Counted from the stretch's first letter, positions 51,275-58,995 are shown. The stretch is DNA of 64,000 bases from Villigracilis sp024434165 (GCA_030263665.1 SZPK01000001.1:152197-216196); one strand, 5' to 3'. Numbers and translations are program-made. The notes: generated by a model not told the origin, from the letters alone.

Positions 51275-51658
51275 TTATTCCCAGTCAATCGGTTGACGCC
51301 CCGCGAAACCCGCTTCGATCTCGTGCCAGAACCGGACGCTCTCCTCGCCGTACTTCCAACACAGATAGATGGTCCTGCCATTGCGCTGTGCGGGGAAATC
51401 AACCAAGCCGACGGTCAGGTCTTTGACTTCGATGCCCATGTCCTGAAGACGGTGCATGATGGCGTCGAGCCGGTCGAAATCGGGCAGGAGCCTGCTCAGT
51501 TCGGAATTGCCGCCATTGCCCGCGGATTTTTCCACCACCGACCAGATCTCCGGCTGGCGCGAGCGAATTCTCTCCCCGATTCCCATCAACTCCCCCACCA
51601 TTGGGCGGACGATCTCCAACAGGTTGTTGGCTTCCGTGGGCGTGTAATACCTGGGCAT
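51275..51658 (-). CDS. DUF2203 family protein
   Basis: A 127-residue DUF2203 protein: RYYTPTEANNLLEIVRPMV at the start and VKDLTVGLVDFPAQRNGRTIYLCWKYGE in the second half are characteristic. The start at 51658 (MPRYYTP) is preferred to an upstream start within the repeat. The function is unknown; the order of conserved acidic and aromatic residues suggests a small helical protein with a binding pocket. Confidence 0.78.
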   Translation of the reverse strand: MPRYYTPTEANNLLEIVRPMVGELMGIGERIRSRQPEIWSVVEKSAGNGGNSELSRLLPDFDRLDAIMHRLQDMGIEVKDLTVGLVDFPAQRNGRTIYLCWKYGEESVRFWHEIEAGFAGRQPIDWE

Positions 51659-51667
51659 GAGGGGCAG

Positions 51668-51777
51668 TATACACGTAAACGGGTAAAAAAAGTAGACACG
51701 CAAAAAGTAAACAAGTAAAAAGGAAACGGGTGCACAGGCTGTCTTGCAGCCCTTGTATACCTGTTTCCTTGTCTACG
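51668..51777. repeat. Inverted word-repeat array (GTAAACGGGT / AAGTAGACA type), copy 1
   Basis: Words such as GTAAACGGG, AGTAGACAC, AGTAAACAAG on the left and CTTGTATACCTG, TTTCCTTGTCTAC on the right form an imperfect long inverted repeat between the HMA and DUF2203 genes. Same family as 53292-53380. Confidence 0.65.
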
Positions 51778-51792
51778 AACATACTATAGGAA

Positions 51793-52005
51793 TTACGACA
51801 AGACGGCCGTATATCCCTTCTTCTTCACCGCCGCTACGATTTCATCATCGGTCAATTTTGCTTCGTCGTATTCGACCACCATTTCCAGTTTGTGGTAACT
51901 GGCGTTGATCTCTTTCACGCCTTCGAGGGTATCTTCGAGCGCCTCGAGTTTCATGGCGCAGTTGGTGCAGCTCATATCGGGGACTTTAAAGGTTTTTTTG
52001 ATCAT
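51793..52005 (-). CDS. Copper chaperone-like HMA protein
   Basis: A 70-residue heavy-metal-associated domain protein with the Cu+-binding motif DMSCTNCAMKLE (CxxC) and the usual ferredoxin-like length. It would carry Cu+ in the cytosol, most likely to CopA encoded ~2 kb upstream on the same strand. It follows the SafE-cupredoxin gene after a structured repeat. Confidence 0.85.
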   Translation of the reverse strand: MIKKTFKVPDMSCTNCAMKLEALEDTLEGVKEINASYHKLEMVVEYDEAKLTDDEIVAAVKKKGYTAVLS

Positions 52006-52018
52006 ATTGCTTCCTTTG

Positions 52019-52067
52019 GAGTCAGGGGGCTTGCTCTCGTAATAACGGCGGCAAGCCGTCTGACTCC
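52019..52067. repeat. Structured inverted-repeat element, copy 2 (GACTCAGG / GCGGCTTGCCGC type)
   Basis: GGAGTCAG (52019-52026) and CTGACTCC (52060-52067) enclose GGGGCTTGCTCTCG and ACGGCGGCAAGCCG. Read on the minus strand it aligns with the element at 43009-43083 over most of its length. Confidence 0.65.
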
Positions 52068-52073
52068 ATATAC

Positions 52074-53279
52074 CTATTCAAAAACAATCTGCCCGGTGTA
52101 CATACCCATCGAGCAGGTGAAGAAGAGGGTCGAGCCTGCCTTTTGCGCGGGGATGGTCACTTTGACGGTGCCGGTATCCGGCAGAAGTTCATAGTAATTC
52201 AAGGCGGGGATGACGAAATCGCGCGCGCAGGAGTAGGTTTGATTGGTGATGAGGTTCAGAGTGAGGTCTTTGCCTGCGGGGGCTTTCAGGGTGGCGGGGA
52301 AATATCCGCCGTTTCGGACCATGAGGAGGAGTTCGCCGTCCGCGGCGGATGGGGCAGAATCCGCTGCGAGGTTGGATTCTGCCTGGGAGGGGAACCAGCT
52401 TCGCGTCAGGTTTTGAAGCGAGAGGGGCGAGCCCATCAGGTTGAGTCCGCTGTCGAAGGTAACAAATCCCAGAATCAAAACCACGATGGCGACAAATCTC
52501 ATAAAGAATTTTTCAAGCCTTGCGCCAAGTTCCGTGGTTAGGTAAGCAATGGTGAAGAAGACAGGGCTGGTGCCAAGTGTAAAGGCAAACATCAGTGCCG
52601 CGCCCATCAGGGCACTGCCGGTGCCGAGGGCGGTCGCCATCATGGCTTGGGTCACGCCGCAGGGGATGAAGACGGTGAGCAGACCGAGGAAGATCGGTGT
52701 GGCGGTGTCTGTGCCTTTGGCGGTCTTGCGAATATAACGGGTGATAAATTTCGGGGGTTCGACGGAAAAATAACGAAAGATCGGATGGACGTTGAACATG
52801 CGCAATGCGTTGCCGATCATGAAGATGCCGACGGACAACATCAGAAGGGCCCGCATCATCGGACTGAAGGTCAGATACGAACCCAGCCAGCCCAGCAGAG
52901 TGCCGAGCAATGTATATGCAACAAGTTTTGCAATCAGAAAGAGCGAGATTGGAAATGCGCTGTTCGTGCGGACAGCTTCATGGTGTTTCGAATTTTTGCC
53001 TTTATGCTGTGCCGCATGTTCGACATAATCCCGTTCGATTTGATGTGCGAGCGAACTGGCGAGCAAGCCGCCCTGCACCGCCAGGCAGCTCAAACCGCCA
53101 GTCGTGATGCCGGTGACAAAAGCAACAACAAGCTGGCTTATTACGCCTGAGTCGGCGGCGATATCAATGGAATTGCCTTGGGGTTGAAAGACGATCATGG
53201 CGATGGCAACTGCAAGGAATACCACGCCGATCATTACCACAATGACAGGGTCAACAGAAGGTTGTTGTTTTTTGCTCAT
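52074..53279 (-). CDS. SafE/UreH-type transporter fused to a cupredoxin-like domain
   Basis: A 401-residue membrane protein. The N-terminal signal anchor is followed by a six-helix SafE/UreH-like ('sulfite exporter TauE/SafE', urease-accessory-type) transporter domain (~45-270: ITTGGLSCLAVQGGLLASSL; PIFLGLLTVFIPCGVTQAMM, with Cys) and a C-terminal extracytoplasmic cupredoxin domain (~310-401: LMVRNGGYFPATLKAPAGK; SCARDFVIPAL; LFFTCSMGMYTGQIVF) with two Cys and Met residues for copper. Members of this group are linked to copper delivery and cytochrome oxidase assembly. It stands amid copper genes, so copper transfer across the membrane is likely. Confidence 0.78.
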   Translation of the reverse strand: MSKKQQPSVDPVIVVMIGVVFLAVAIAMIVFQPQGNSIDIAADSGVISQLVVAFVTGITTGGLSCLAVQGGLLASSLAHQIERDYVEHAAQHKGKNSKHHEAVRTNSAFPISLFLIAKLVAYTLLGTLLGWLGSYLTFSPMMRALLMLSVGIFMIGNALRMFNVHPIFRYFSVEPPKFITRYIRKTAKGTDTATPIFLGLLTVFIPCGVTQAMMATALGTGSALMGAALMFAFTLGTSPVFFTIAYLTTELGARLEKFFMRFVAIVVLILGFVTFDSGLNLMGSPLSLQNLTRSWFPSQAESNLAADSAPSAADGELLLMVRNGGYFPATLKAPAGKDLTLNLITNQTYSCARDFVIPALNYYELLPDTGTVKVTIPAQKAGSTLFFTCSMGMYTGQIVFE

Positions 53280-53291
53280 TTGACCTCACGG

Positions 53292-53380
53292 GATAAAGTA
53301 TACAGGTAAACAGGTAACAGGTAGGCAAGTAGACAAGTACACAGGCAGATCTTACTTGTATACCTGTGTACTTGTCTACG
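53292..53380. repeat. Inverted word-repeat array (GTAAACAGGT / AAGTAGACA type), copy 2
   Basis: GTAGACAAGTACACAGG (53329-53345) and CCTGTGTACTTGTCTAC (53363-53379) form a perfect 17-bp stem flanked by variant copies of the same word (GGTAAACAGGTAACAGG). It lies between a lipoprotein gene and the SafE-cupredoxin gene. Confidence 0.75.
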
Positions 53381-53390
53381 TTTTTACTTC

Positions 53391-53900
53391 CTACCGCTGA
53401 CCGCCATCCCAAACGACGAACGGCATGTTGATCACAACACCGGGCTGTTCGATGGTCAACTCACCGGCGGCTTCGGCGGCAAGGACATCGTCCACATGGG
53501 TCAGTTCGCGGGCTTTGGATTCGTCCGTCCAGGTCACGACATTGAGGCGGCGAAGCGGAGTGTATCCATCAGTGCCGGGCGGGTTATCGAAGACATCGGC
53601 TTGAAAACCGAACGGACCCGAGCCTTCGATGCCATTGGTGAAAACGTAAACATTCGCCAAAGATTCATCGGGCACGTTTGCCAGGGAAGGCACAAGCATT
53701 ACCGGAGACTCCATCATGTTGGTGAGTTTTTCAGCAACACCGGGGTCTGAGGCTTCGGTGTGAACGAAGAAGATCTCTTTGCCATCTGCCCAGGCTTTCC
53801 CGGCGGGCAATTCCGCTTTGGGCATTTCGGCGGCTTTGGGGGCACAGGCAGTCAACGTAAGGAGCAGGACTGCGAGAAGAAGAACGGTTATTTTTTTCAT
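53391..53900 (-). CDS. Lipoprotein of the copper island, function unknown
   Basis: A 169-residue protein with a lipoprotein signal peptide (VLLLAVLLLTLTAC; lipobox LTAC). The mature protein has the pattern KEIFFVHTEASDPGVAEKL and MESPVMLVPSLANVP and resembles a small secreted protein family of Chloroflexota/Actinobacteria with unknown role. His and Met residues (VHTEAS, MMESPVM) could bind copper, an idea supported only by the neighbours. It lies between YHS protein and the SafE fusion. Confidence 0.65.
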   Translation of the reverse strand: MKKITVLLLAVLLLTLTACAPKAAEMPKAELPAGKAWADGKEIFFVHTEASDPGVAEKLTNMMESPVMLVPSLANVPDESLANVYVFTNGIEGSGPFGFQADVFDNPPGTDGYTPLRRLNVVTWTDESKARELTHVDDVLAAEAAGELTIEQPGVVINMPFVVWDGGQR

Positions 53901-53929
53901 GTTAATGGTTTCCTTTTCAATGGGTCTAT

Positions 53930-54148
53930 TTATGATTCGGATGGCTCATCCTCATCCAAAGGATGTTCCACTTCACCCGCCATGAAGGCTTCCGGTGCAC
54001 GCAGAAAGGCTTTCAAGCAGGCTTGATTACAAAAATAGACTCTCTCTCTATTGAACATCGCGCTTGGGTAAGCGGATGGGTCTTTCAAGGTTCCGCCGCA
54101 GGCGGATTTGAAAACTTGCGTTTCAGGGGTTTGCGCTTGATCATCCAT
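53930..54148 (-). CDS. YHS-domain-like protein
   Basis: A 72-residue protein with the Cys pattern VFKSACGGTLKDPSAYPS ... VYFCNQACLKAFLRAPE, as in YHS/TRASH metal-binding domains. These domains occur in copper-transporting ATPases and metallochaperones, so this may be a separate metal-sensing or metal-delivery domain for CopA, which is encoded directly upstream. The start at 54148 is chosen to begin before the conserved region (MDDQAQTPE). Confidence 0.72.
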   Translation of the reverse strand: MDDQAQTPETQVFKSACGGTLKDPSAYPSAMFNRERVYFCNQACLKAFLRAPEAFMAGEVEHPLDEDEPSES

Positions 54149-54155
54149 ATTTTTT

Positions 54156-54212
54156 GACGATGGACGATAGACCATTGACCATAAAACCTTCCATCGTCCA
54201 CGGTCTATCGTC
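54156..54212. repeat. Inverted word repeat between copA and YHS gene
   Basis: GACGATAGACC (54163-54173) and GGTCTATCGTC (54202-54212) are exact complements; a second pair GACGATGG (54156-54163) / CCATCGTC (54191-54198) crosses it. Confidence 0.65.
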
Positions 54213-54215
54213 GTT

Positions 54216-56726
54216 TTATATCTTCACCCCGCGCAGCCTCAAACTGTTCGTCACCACAAAAACGCTGCTGAACGCCATTGCGGCGGCGGCAAGCATGGGA
54301 TTCAAATAACCAAGCATCGCGGCGGGAATCAGGATCACGTTGTAAATGAACGCCCAGAACAGATTCTGTTTGATGGTCGTGACCGTCTTGCGGGACAAAC
54401 GGATCGCGCGCGAAACTCCGCGCAGGTCGCCGCTCATCAAGGTCACAGGCGCGGCAGCCATGGCAACATCGGTGCCGGTGCCGATCGCCAAACCAACGTC
54501 CGCTTGAGCAAGAGCGGGAGCGTCGTTCACGCCATCACCGACCATCGCTACTACGTTTTCAGGTTTGAAGGTTTTCAAGTTTAAAGGTTCAACTTGTAAA
54601 CTTTCCGACTTTCCAACTTGTAAACGCTTTACTTCTGTAGATTTTCCTTCCGGCAAGACCTCAGCAAGTACCATATCAATTCCAACCTGCCTGGCAATCG
54701 CTTCGGCAGTTTTTTGATTGTCGCCGGTGATCATCGCCACTTTCAAGCCCATCTTGTGCAGGTCGGCAATCGCCTCTTGTGAACTCTCTTTGATGGTATC
54801 CGCCACCGCGATGACTCCCGCCGCGACGTTGTCAATCGCAACCAGCATCGCCGTCTTCGCTTCGGATTGAAGACGCGCCACTTCGGATTCGAGATTGCCC
54901 AGGGAGATTCCTCTCGCCTCGAACATTCTCTTGTTCCCGACCATCACGCTTCTTCCCTCGACCTCGGCTTGAACGCCATGCCCAGCCTCTGCCTTGAACC
55001 CAGCCGGTTCGACCAAATTCAATCCGCGAGTGGTCGCTTCCGCCCAGATGGCTTCACCGAGTGGATGCTCTGAACCTTTTTCCACAGATGCTGCCAAGCG
55101 GAGCAGTTCGTCACCGGTCACTGATAACTGGTCACTGACCACTATATCCGTAACCGCCGGTTGCCCCTTTGTGATCGTCCCAGTCTTATCCAGCACCACC
55201 ACATTGACCTTGCCCGCGCGTTCCAAGGCTTCACTATTTCTAAAGAGAATACCCGCTTCGGCGCCTTTGCCCGTCCCCACCATGATGGCGGTCGGAGTGG
55301 CAAGCCCCATCGCACACGGACAAGCGATCACCAGCACCGCCACCATGTAAATCAAGGCGCGGGTGAAGTTATCAATGTCCGAGTTGATCGGCAATTGCGG
55401 ACCGAAGAAGTACCAGCCGAAAAACGTCAGCAAGGCAATGACGATGACGATGGGAACGAACACGGCTGAGACCTGATCCGCCATCTTCTGGATGGGCGCC
55501 TTGCTGCCTTGCGCATCTTCCACCAGTTTGATGATCTGCGCCAGCGCGGTTTCTTTTCCAACTTTGGTGGCTTCGAACTTGATCAAGCCCAGCTTGTTGA
55601 GCGTTGCGCCGATGACCGGGTCGCCGGGCTTCTTTTCAACCGGAAGCGACTCACCCGTCAACATGGATTCGTCAATCGCGCTGCGACCCTCCACCACCAC
55701 CCCATCCACCGGGATTTTCTCGCCCGGCTTCACCATCACCACATCGCCCACGCGGACATCGTCCACAGGCACTTCGGTTTCCACGCCATCGCGGATGACT
55801 CGCGCGGTTTTGGCACGCAGACCCATTAGCTTTTTGATGGCTTCAGAGGTGCGTCCTTTGGCGCGGGCTTCGAGGAACTTACCCAATTTGATGAGCGTGA
55901 TAATGACCGCCGCCGTCTCGTAATAGACGTGTCCCATCAGCCAGCCAAAGGTGATCGGCAGGGAATAGAAGAAGGCGGCGGAGGAACCCATTGCAATGAG
56001 CACGTCCATGTTGGCGGACTTGTTGCGAATCGCTTTGAAGGCACCCACGTAATACTGCCAGCCGACATAAAACTGAACAGGGATCGCCAGCGCCAGCATC
56101 AACCAGCCAAACCAGGGTTGGGCGTCGCGCATGCCTTCCATGGAGTTGCTGGTGTAGAAGAAATCGGGAAGCAGCCCGAAATCCTTGCTCATGGAAAGAA
56201 CAAAGAGCGGGACTGTAAATATCAAACCAATAATGAGCAGCCGGCGCTGTTCGTTGATTTCATGTTCGCGCGCCAGCGCTTCGGCATCTTCCGCCGCGCC
56301 GCCCAGTTCCAGCGCTTCGAACCCTGCGGCGGAAACCGCGCGGCGTAATTCCGCTTGCGTAATAATGGTCGGCACGTACTTGACGCGCGCCTTTTCGGTT
56401 GTAAATGTCACCTGCGCTTCGAGCACGCCTTCGAGTTTGGCGAGGGCTTTCTCCAGGCGGCGGGCATCGTTGTCGTCAGACAAACGCTTGATGACGAGAT
56501 CCGCTTCACCGGTGGCGACCCCGTACCCGGCGCGGTTGACGCGGGCGATGAAATCGGTCAGCCCGAGTTTGGAGGCGTCGAAATCCACGGTGGCGCGTTC
56601 CGAAGAAAGGTTTACCACGGCATTGTCCACGCCATCGAGTTTCTTCAAATTGCGCTCCACCGTGGCAACGCAGTTGGCGCAGGTCATGCCGGTGATGGGG
56701 AGGGTGAGTTGTTTGGTATCGGTCAT
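54216..56726 (-). CDS. copA: Copper-translocating P-type ATPase
   Basis: An 836-residue P1B-type ATPase. The first HMA domain has GMTCANC; a second HMA-like domain (~75-140) lacks the CxxC and cannot bind Cu+ in the usual way. Then come membrane helices, the actuator TGES motif, the CPC metal-transport motif (VIACPCAMGLATPTA), the phosphorylation motif VVLDKTGTITKG, SEHPLGEAI and the hinge GDGVNDAPALAQAD. It pumps Cu+ out of the cytosol. Two repeat arrays are translated in frame, one after the phosphorylation region (SDQLSVTGDELLRL) and one in the nucleotide-binding part (RLQVGKSESLQVEPLNLKTF). It is in the copper operon. Confidence 0.93.
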   Translation of the reverse strand: MTDTKQLTLPITGMTCANCVATVERNLKKLDGVDNAVVNLSSERATVDFDASKLGLTDFIARVNRAGYGVATGEADLVIKRLSDDNDARRLEKALAKLEGVLEAQVTFTTEKARVKYVPTIITQAELRRAVSAAGFEALELGGAAEDAEALAREHEINEQRRLLIIGLIFTVPLFVLSMSKDFGLLPDFFYTSNSMEGMRDAQPWFGWLMLALAIPVQFYVGWQYYVGAFKAIRNKSANMDVLIAMGSSAAFFYSLPITFGWLMGHVYYETAAVIITLIKLGKFLEARAKGRTSEAIKKLMGLRAKTARVIRDGVETEVPVDDVRVGDVVMVKPGEKIPVDGVVVEGRSAIDESMLTGESLPVEKKPGDPVIGATLNKLGLIKFEATKVGKETALAQIIKLVEDAQGSKAPIQKMADQVSAVFVPIVIVIALLTFFGWYFFGPQLPINSDIDNFTRALIYMVAVLVIACPCAMGLATPTAIMVGTGKGAEAGILFRNSEALERAGKVNVVVLDKTGTITKGQPAVTDIVVSDQLSVTGDELLRLAASVEKGSEHPLGEAIWAEATTRGLNLVEPAGFKAEAGHGVQAEVEGRSVMVGNKRMFEARGISLGNLESEVARLQSEAKTAMLVAIDNVAAGVIAVADTIKESSQEAIADLHKMGLKVAMITGDNQKTAEAIARQVGIDMVLAEVLPEGKSTEVKRLQVGKSESLQVEPLNLKTFKPENVVAMVGDGVNDAPALAQADVGLAIGTGTDVAMAAAPVTLMSGDLRGVSRAIRLSRKTVTTIKQNLFWAFIYNVILIPAAMLGYLNPMLAAAAMAFSSVFVVTNSLRLRGVKI
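54560..54626. repeat. Word-repeat array within copA
   Basis: AACTTGTAAAC appears twice (54591-54601 and 54616-54626) together with inverted TTTGAAGG/TTCAAGTTT words. The array is translated in frame in the P/N domain region. Confidence 0.65.
55111..55142. repeat. GGTCACTGATAACTGGTCACTGACC word repeat within copA
   Basis: GGTCACTGA twice plus TCAGTGACC-type inverse; read on the coding strand it gives VSDQLSVTGD. Confidence 0.6.
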
Positions 56727-56737
56727 TCAAAAACCTT

Positions 56738-56832
56738 TCAAACACAAAGGGCACGAAGGACACAAAGGAGGGAGAAGAGATAATGTTTTTAATTCGTTCC
56801 CCTTCGTAGGCTTTGTGTCCTTCGTGTTTAAA
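56738..56832. repeat. CACAAAGG / CACGAAGG inverted word-repeat array
   Basis: The left arm AACACAAAGGGCACGAAGG and the right arm CTTTGTGTCCTTCGTGTTT are imperfect complements. It lies between the HMA gene and copA. Confidence 0.7.
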
Positions 56833-56836
56833 GAAA

Positions 56837-57055
56837 TTACAAAGTAAGCAAACCTTCGGCAGGGTAATTGATCTCGGCGAGCAACGCCTTGATCTTCGCT
56901 TCATCGGCAGGGGCATCGAAGGTGATCGTCACTTTCTTGGTGGCTTCATCTGCCTTCACGGACTGGACGCCCTGCAACTCGCCCACTTCCATTTCGATGG
57001 TGTGGGTGCAATGTCCGCAATGGATCGCGGGAACGGAATAAGTTACTGTGGTCAT
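56837..57055 (-). CDS. Copper chaperone-like HMA protein, second copy
   Basis: A 72-residue heavy-metal-associated domain with AIHCGHCTHTIEMEVGEL (HCGHC). The extra His next to the Cys pair can adjust metal preference. It is encoded directly upstream of copA and is likely its CopZ-type chaperone. Confidence 0.85.
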   Translation of the reverse strand: MTTVTYSVPAIHCGHCTHTIEMEVGELQGVQSVKADEATKKVTITFDAPADEAKIKALLAEINYPAEGLLTL

Positions 57056-57081
57056 GAGTTTTTCTCCTTAGAAATTGTTTT

Positions 57082-57492
57082 TTATTTGACGATTAACTCG
57101 CCCGTCATACCGGCATCGAGATGACCGGGAACAGAGCAGATGATTTTATAGGTACCGGGCTGGGTGGGCGTAAAGCGCAGGACGCTCGTTTCACCGGGTC
57201 CGGTGGCGGTATGCACATCGAACTCCGAATGCTGGCCGGACTCGTCATGCCCGCTCATCGAGCCTTCCGTTGAAACGTCTTCCACCGGAATAACTTCAAT
57301 CGCGAAATCGTGCTCGATCGCACCTTCGTTCACCAGCGTGATCTCCACCGGCTGCCCCGCCGTTACCGTGATGCTGGCTGGTTCGAAGGCAAACTCACTC
57401 ATGGTCACGGTGACCTTGGTCGGCGCCGATCCGCCTGCACACGCGGAAAGGAGAACCGCTAGAAAAACGGGTAAAACTTTCTTGAGCAACAT
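57082..57492 (-). CDS. Lipoprotein cupredoxin (plastocyanin-like)
   Basis: A 136-residue lipoprotein (signal peptide LLKKVLPVFLAVLLSAC) with a cupredoxin domain: the first His in EGAIEHDFAIEV, and near the end YKIICSVPGHLDAGMTGEL, giving the type 1 copper ligands Cys, His and Met. It can carry electrons or hold copper at the outer face of the membrane, and is a possible electron donor to the NirK fusion nearby. The start at 57492 has AGGAG nine bases upstream; a TTG three codons earlier is less likely. Confidence 0.85.
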   Translation of the reverse strand: MLLKKVLPVFLAVLLSACAGGSAPTKVTVTMSEFAFEPASITVTAGQPVEITLVNEGAIEHDFAIEVIPVEDVSTEGSMSGHDESGQHSEFDVHTATGPGETSVLRFTPTQPGTYKIICSVPGHLDAGMTGELIVK

Positions 57493-57575
57493 GTTTATCA
57501 ACTCCTAAAAGAATTTAACTTTCGCAGCCATCTTGAACATTTGCCAAAAGCTCAAGCCGCCGCCATGAGCATTGG

Positions 57576-57845
57576 CTAAACTTTCGTGGACATTTCGAAC
57601 ACTTCAGTAATTTCCTTCAGCACCCGTTCACGTTCCTTCTTATCATTGCCCTGAATGGCGGTCGTGACACAGGAGTTCAGGTGTCCTTCAAGGATCTGCG
57701 CGCTGACCTTGTTCAAGGCGGCTTCGATTGCCTGAATCTGACGGATGACGTCAATACAATAAGCGTCTTCTTCCACCATGCGGATGACCCCGCGCAGGTG
57801 TCCTTCGACGGTCTTCAGTCTTCTGAGCGTGCTTTCATTGTCCAT
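57576..57845 (-). CDS. csoR: CsoR-family copper-sensing repressor
   Basis: An 89-residue all-helical regulator with the Cu+ ligands Cys30, His55 and Cys59 (AYCIDVIRQI; EGHLNSC), the exact CsoR pattern. Without copper it binds its operator; Cu+ releases it. It precedes the cupredoxin, HMA, copA and further copper genes on the same strand, so it is likely the first gene of the operon and controls it through the G/C-rich palindrome at 57887-57908. Confidence 0.9.
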   Translation of the reverse strand: MDNESTLRRLKTVEGHLRGVIRMVEEDAYCIDVIRQIQAIEAALNKVSAQILEGHLNSCVTTAIQGNDKKERERVLKEITEVFEMSTKV

Positions 57846-57886
57846 GGTTACCTCTAGTTCTAAGAAACGGCATATCGCCTTGCTCT

Positions 57887-57908
57887 TACCCCCCCCAGGG
57901 GGGTGGGG
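57887..57908. promoter_or_regulatory. Likely CsoR operator
   Basis: TACCCCCCCCAGGGGGGTGG is a GC-rich inverted repeat between the divergent csoR and Crp/Fnr genes, of the type recognised by CsoR proteins (poly-C / poly-G half sites with flanking TA). Confidence 0.75.
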
Positions 57909-57972
57909 CTAGCGAAATATACAGCACCTCCCCGCGCCCTGTCAAGTGGATAAATGTCATCGCTTTAGGGTG

Positions 57973-57978
57973 TAAAAT
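57973..57978 (+). promoter_or_regulatory. -10 box of the Crp/Fnr gene (leaderless candidate)
   Basis: TAAAAT six bases before the ATG at 57985; no ribosome binding site in between. Confidence 0.4.
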
Positions 57979-57984
57979 AATCGT

Positions 57985-58710
57985 ATGGACATTTCATCGA
58001 AAGACTTGAAACAGGTTGAAGTTTTTCAACACGCTCCCGAAGACGACCTGGACCTGATTCTGAAAAACAGCATTCTTCGCTCCATCGAGGAAGGAGGTTT
58101 CTTATTTTTGCAGGGCGACGAAGCCGTTTACCTGTACGTGCTCACCAGCGGACAGGTCAAATTGACCCAGTCGAATCCCAGCGGACAGCAGGTCAACCTG
58201 CGGACGATTTACCCCTGGCAGATGTTCGGCGCGCTCGGGGCTGTCCGCTCAAACGGAGCCGCCTACCCCGCCACCGCCCAGGCGCTGGAAGACAGCACCG
58301 CGCTCGCCATTCAGAGCGCCTTTCTGCGCTCGATGATGCAGACCCGTCCCTATCTTTCCTTTGGCTTGATGAATCTGATGACCTCCTACATTCAGGAAAT
58401 GCAGGCGCGCTACCGCGAACTCGCCACCGAAAAAGTGGAGCAGAGAGTGGCGAACGCACTGATCCGCCTGGCGGGGCAGACAGGCATCAGGCGCCGTCCT
58501 GAGCCGGGCGAAGGGCCCAGAAAAGAGGCGGGCATCGAACTCACCTTCTCCCGGCAGGAGGTTGCAGAGATGACCGGCACCACGCTGTACACGGTCAGCC
58601 GCCTCTTCAGCGACTGGGAGCGGAAGGGCATTCTCGAAACCGGCAGGGAGAAAATCACCGTGCTCAAGCCGCACGATTTGGTGCGAATCGCGGAGGGGCT
58701 CGAAAAATGA
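57985..58710 (+). CDS. Crp/Fnr-family transcriptional regulator
   Basis: A 241-residue regulator with a cyclic-nucleotide-type sensor domain (LFLQGDEAVYLYVLTSGQVKL) and a C-terminal winged helix (TFSRQEVAEMTGTTLYTVSRLFSDWERKG). It contains no cysteine at all, so it cannot carry the 4Fe-4S cluster of FNR; a DNR/NnrR-like heme-NO or other ligand is possible. It is encoded upstream of the redox-disulfide protein and the NirK fusion and divergent from csoR, which suggests that it controls nitrite reduction. Confidence 0.87.
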   Translation: MDISSKDLKQVEVFQHAPEDDLDLILKNSILRSIEEGGFLFLQGDEAVYLYVLTSGQVKLTQSNPSGQQVNLRTIYPWQMFGALGAVRSNGAAYPATAQALEDSTALAIQSAFLRSMMQTRPYLSFGLMNLMTSYIQEMQARYRELATEKVEQRVANALIRLAGQTGIRRRPEPGEGPRKEAGIELTFSRQEVAEMTGTTLYTVSRLFSDWERKGILETGREKITVLKPHDLVRIAEGLEK

Positions 58711-58770
58711 GGTGGACTTTTCATTTGTGATAATTTGCGCTAGCGCAAAGACAGGCTGGGAAGATTGCGA

Positions 58771-58776
58771 TATTCT
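58771..58776 (+). promoter_or_regulatory. -10 box of the redox-disulfide gene (leaderless candidate)
   Basis: TATTCT six bases before the ATG at 58783. Confidence 0.4.
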
Positions 58777-58782
58777 GTACTT

Positions 58783-58995
58783 ATGACGAACGATTTTTCC
58801 GAGATTTCCAAAACCCATGTGGAAGCTGTTTTGAAATCCACCCCCAAAGCCATCCGCTTTTTTCTGGACTGGCGCACGGCGTGCGCAGGCTGTGGGTTTG
58901 CGCGGTTTTGCACGCTGGGCGATGTCGTCAAGGCATATCAACTTGACGAGAAGAAGTTTCTGGAAGAAGCGAAAGATTTAGTCGTTCAAATTTAA
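58783..58995 (+). CDS. DUF1858-like / hybrid-cluster-associated redox disulfide protein
   Basis: A 70-residue protein with the Cys-rich core WRTACAGCGFARFCTLGDVV. The CxxC pair plus a third Cys fits the small DUF1858-like 'hybrid cluster-associated disulfide' family, which accompanies proteins of nitrogen oxide or nitric oxide metabolism. Position between the Crp/Fnr gene and nirK supports a link to NO stress. Its stop lies just before the NirK-fusion frame. Confidence 0.72.
   Translation: MTNDFSEISKTHVEAVLKSTPKAIRFFLDWRTACAGCGFARFCTLGDVVKAYQLDEKKFLEEAKDLVVQI

Noticed and set aside
53292..53380. CRISPR array
   Set aside because: The repeated words are 6-10 bases, degenerate and without spacers of equal length; no cas gene is in the window.
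57985..58710. Classical FNR oxygen sensor
   Set aside because: The protein has no cysteine, so it cannot bind the 4Fe-4S cluster.
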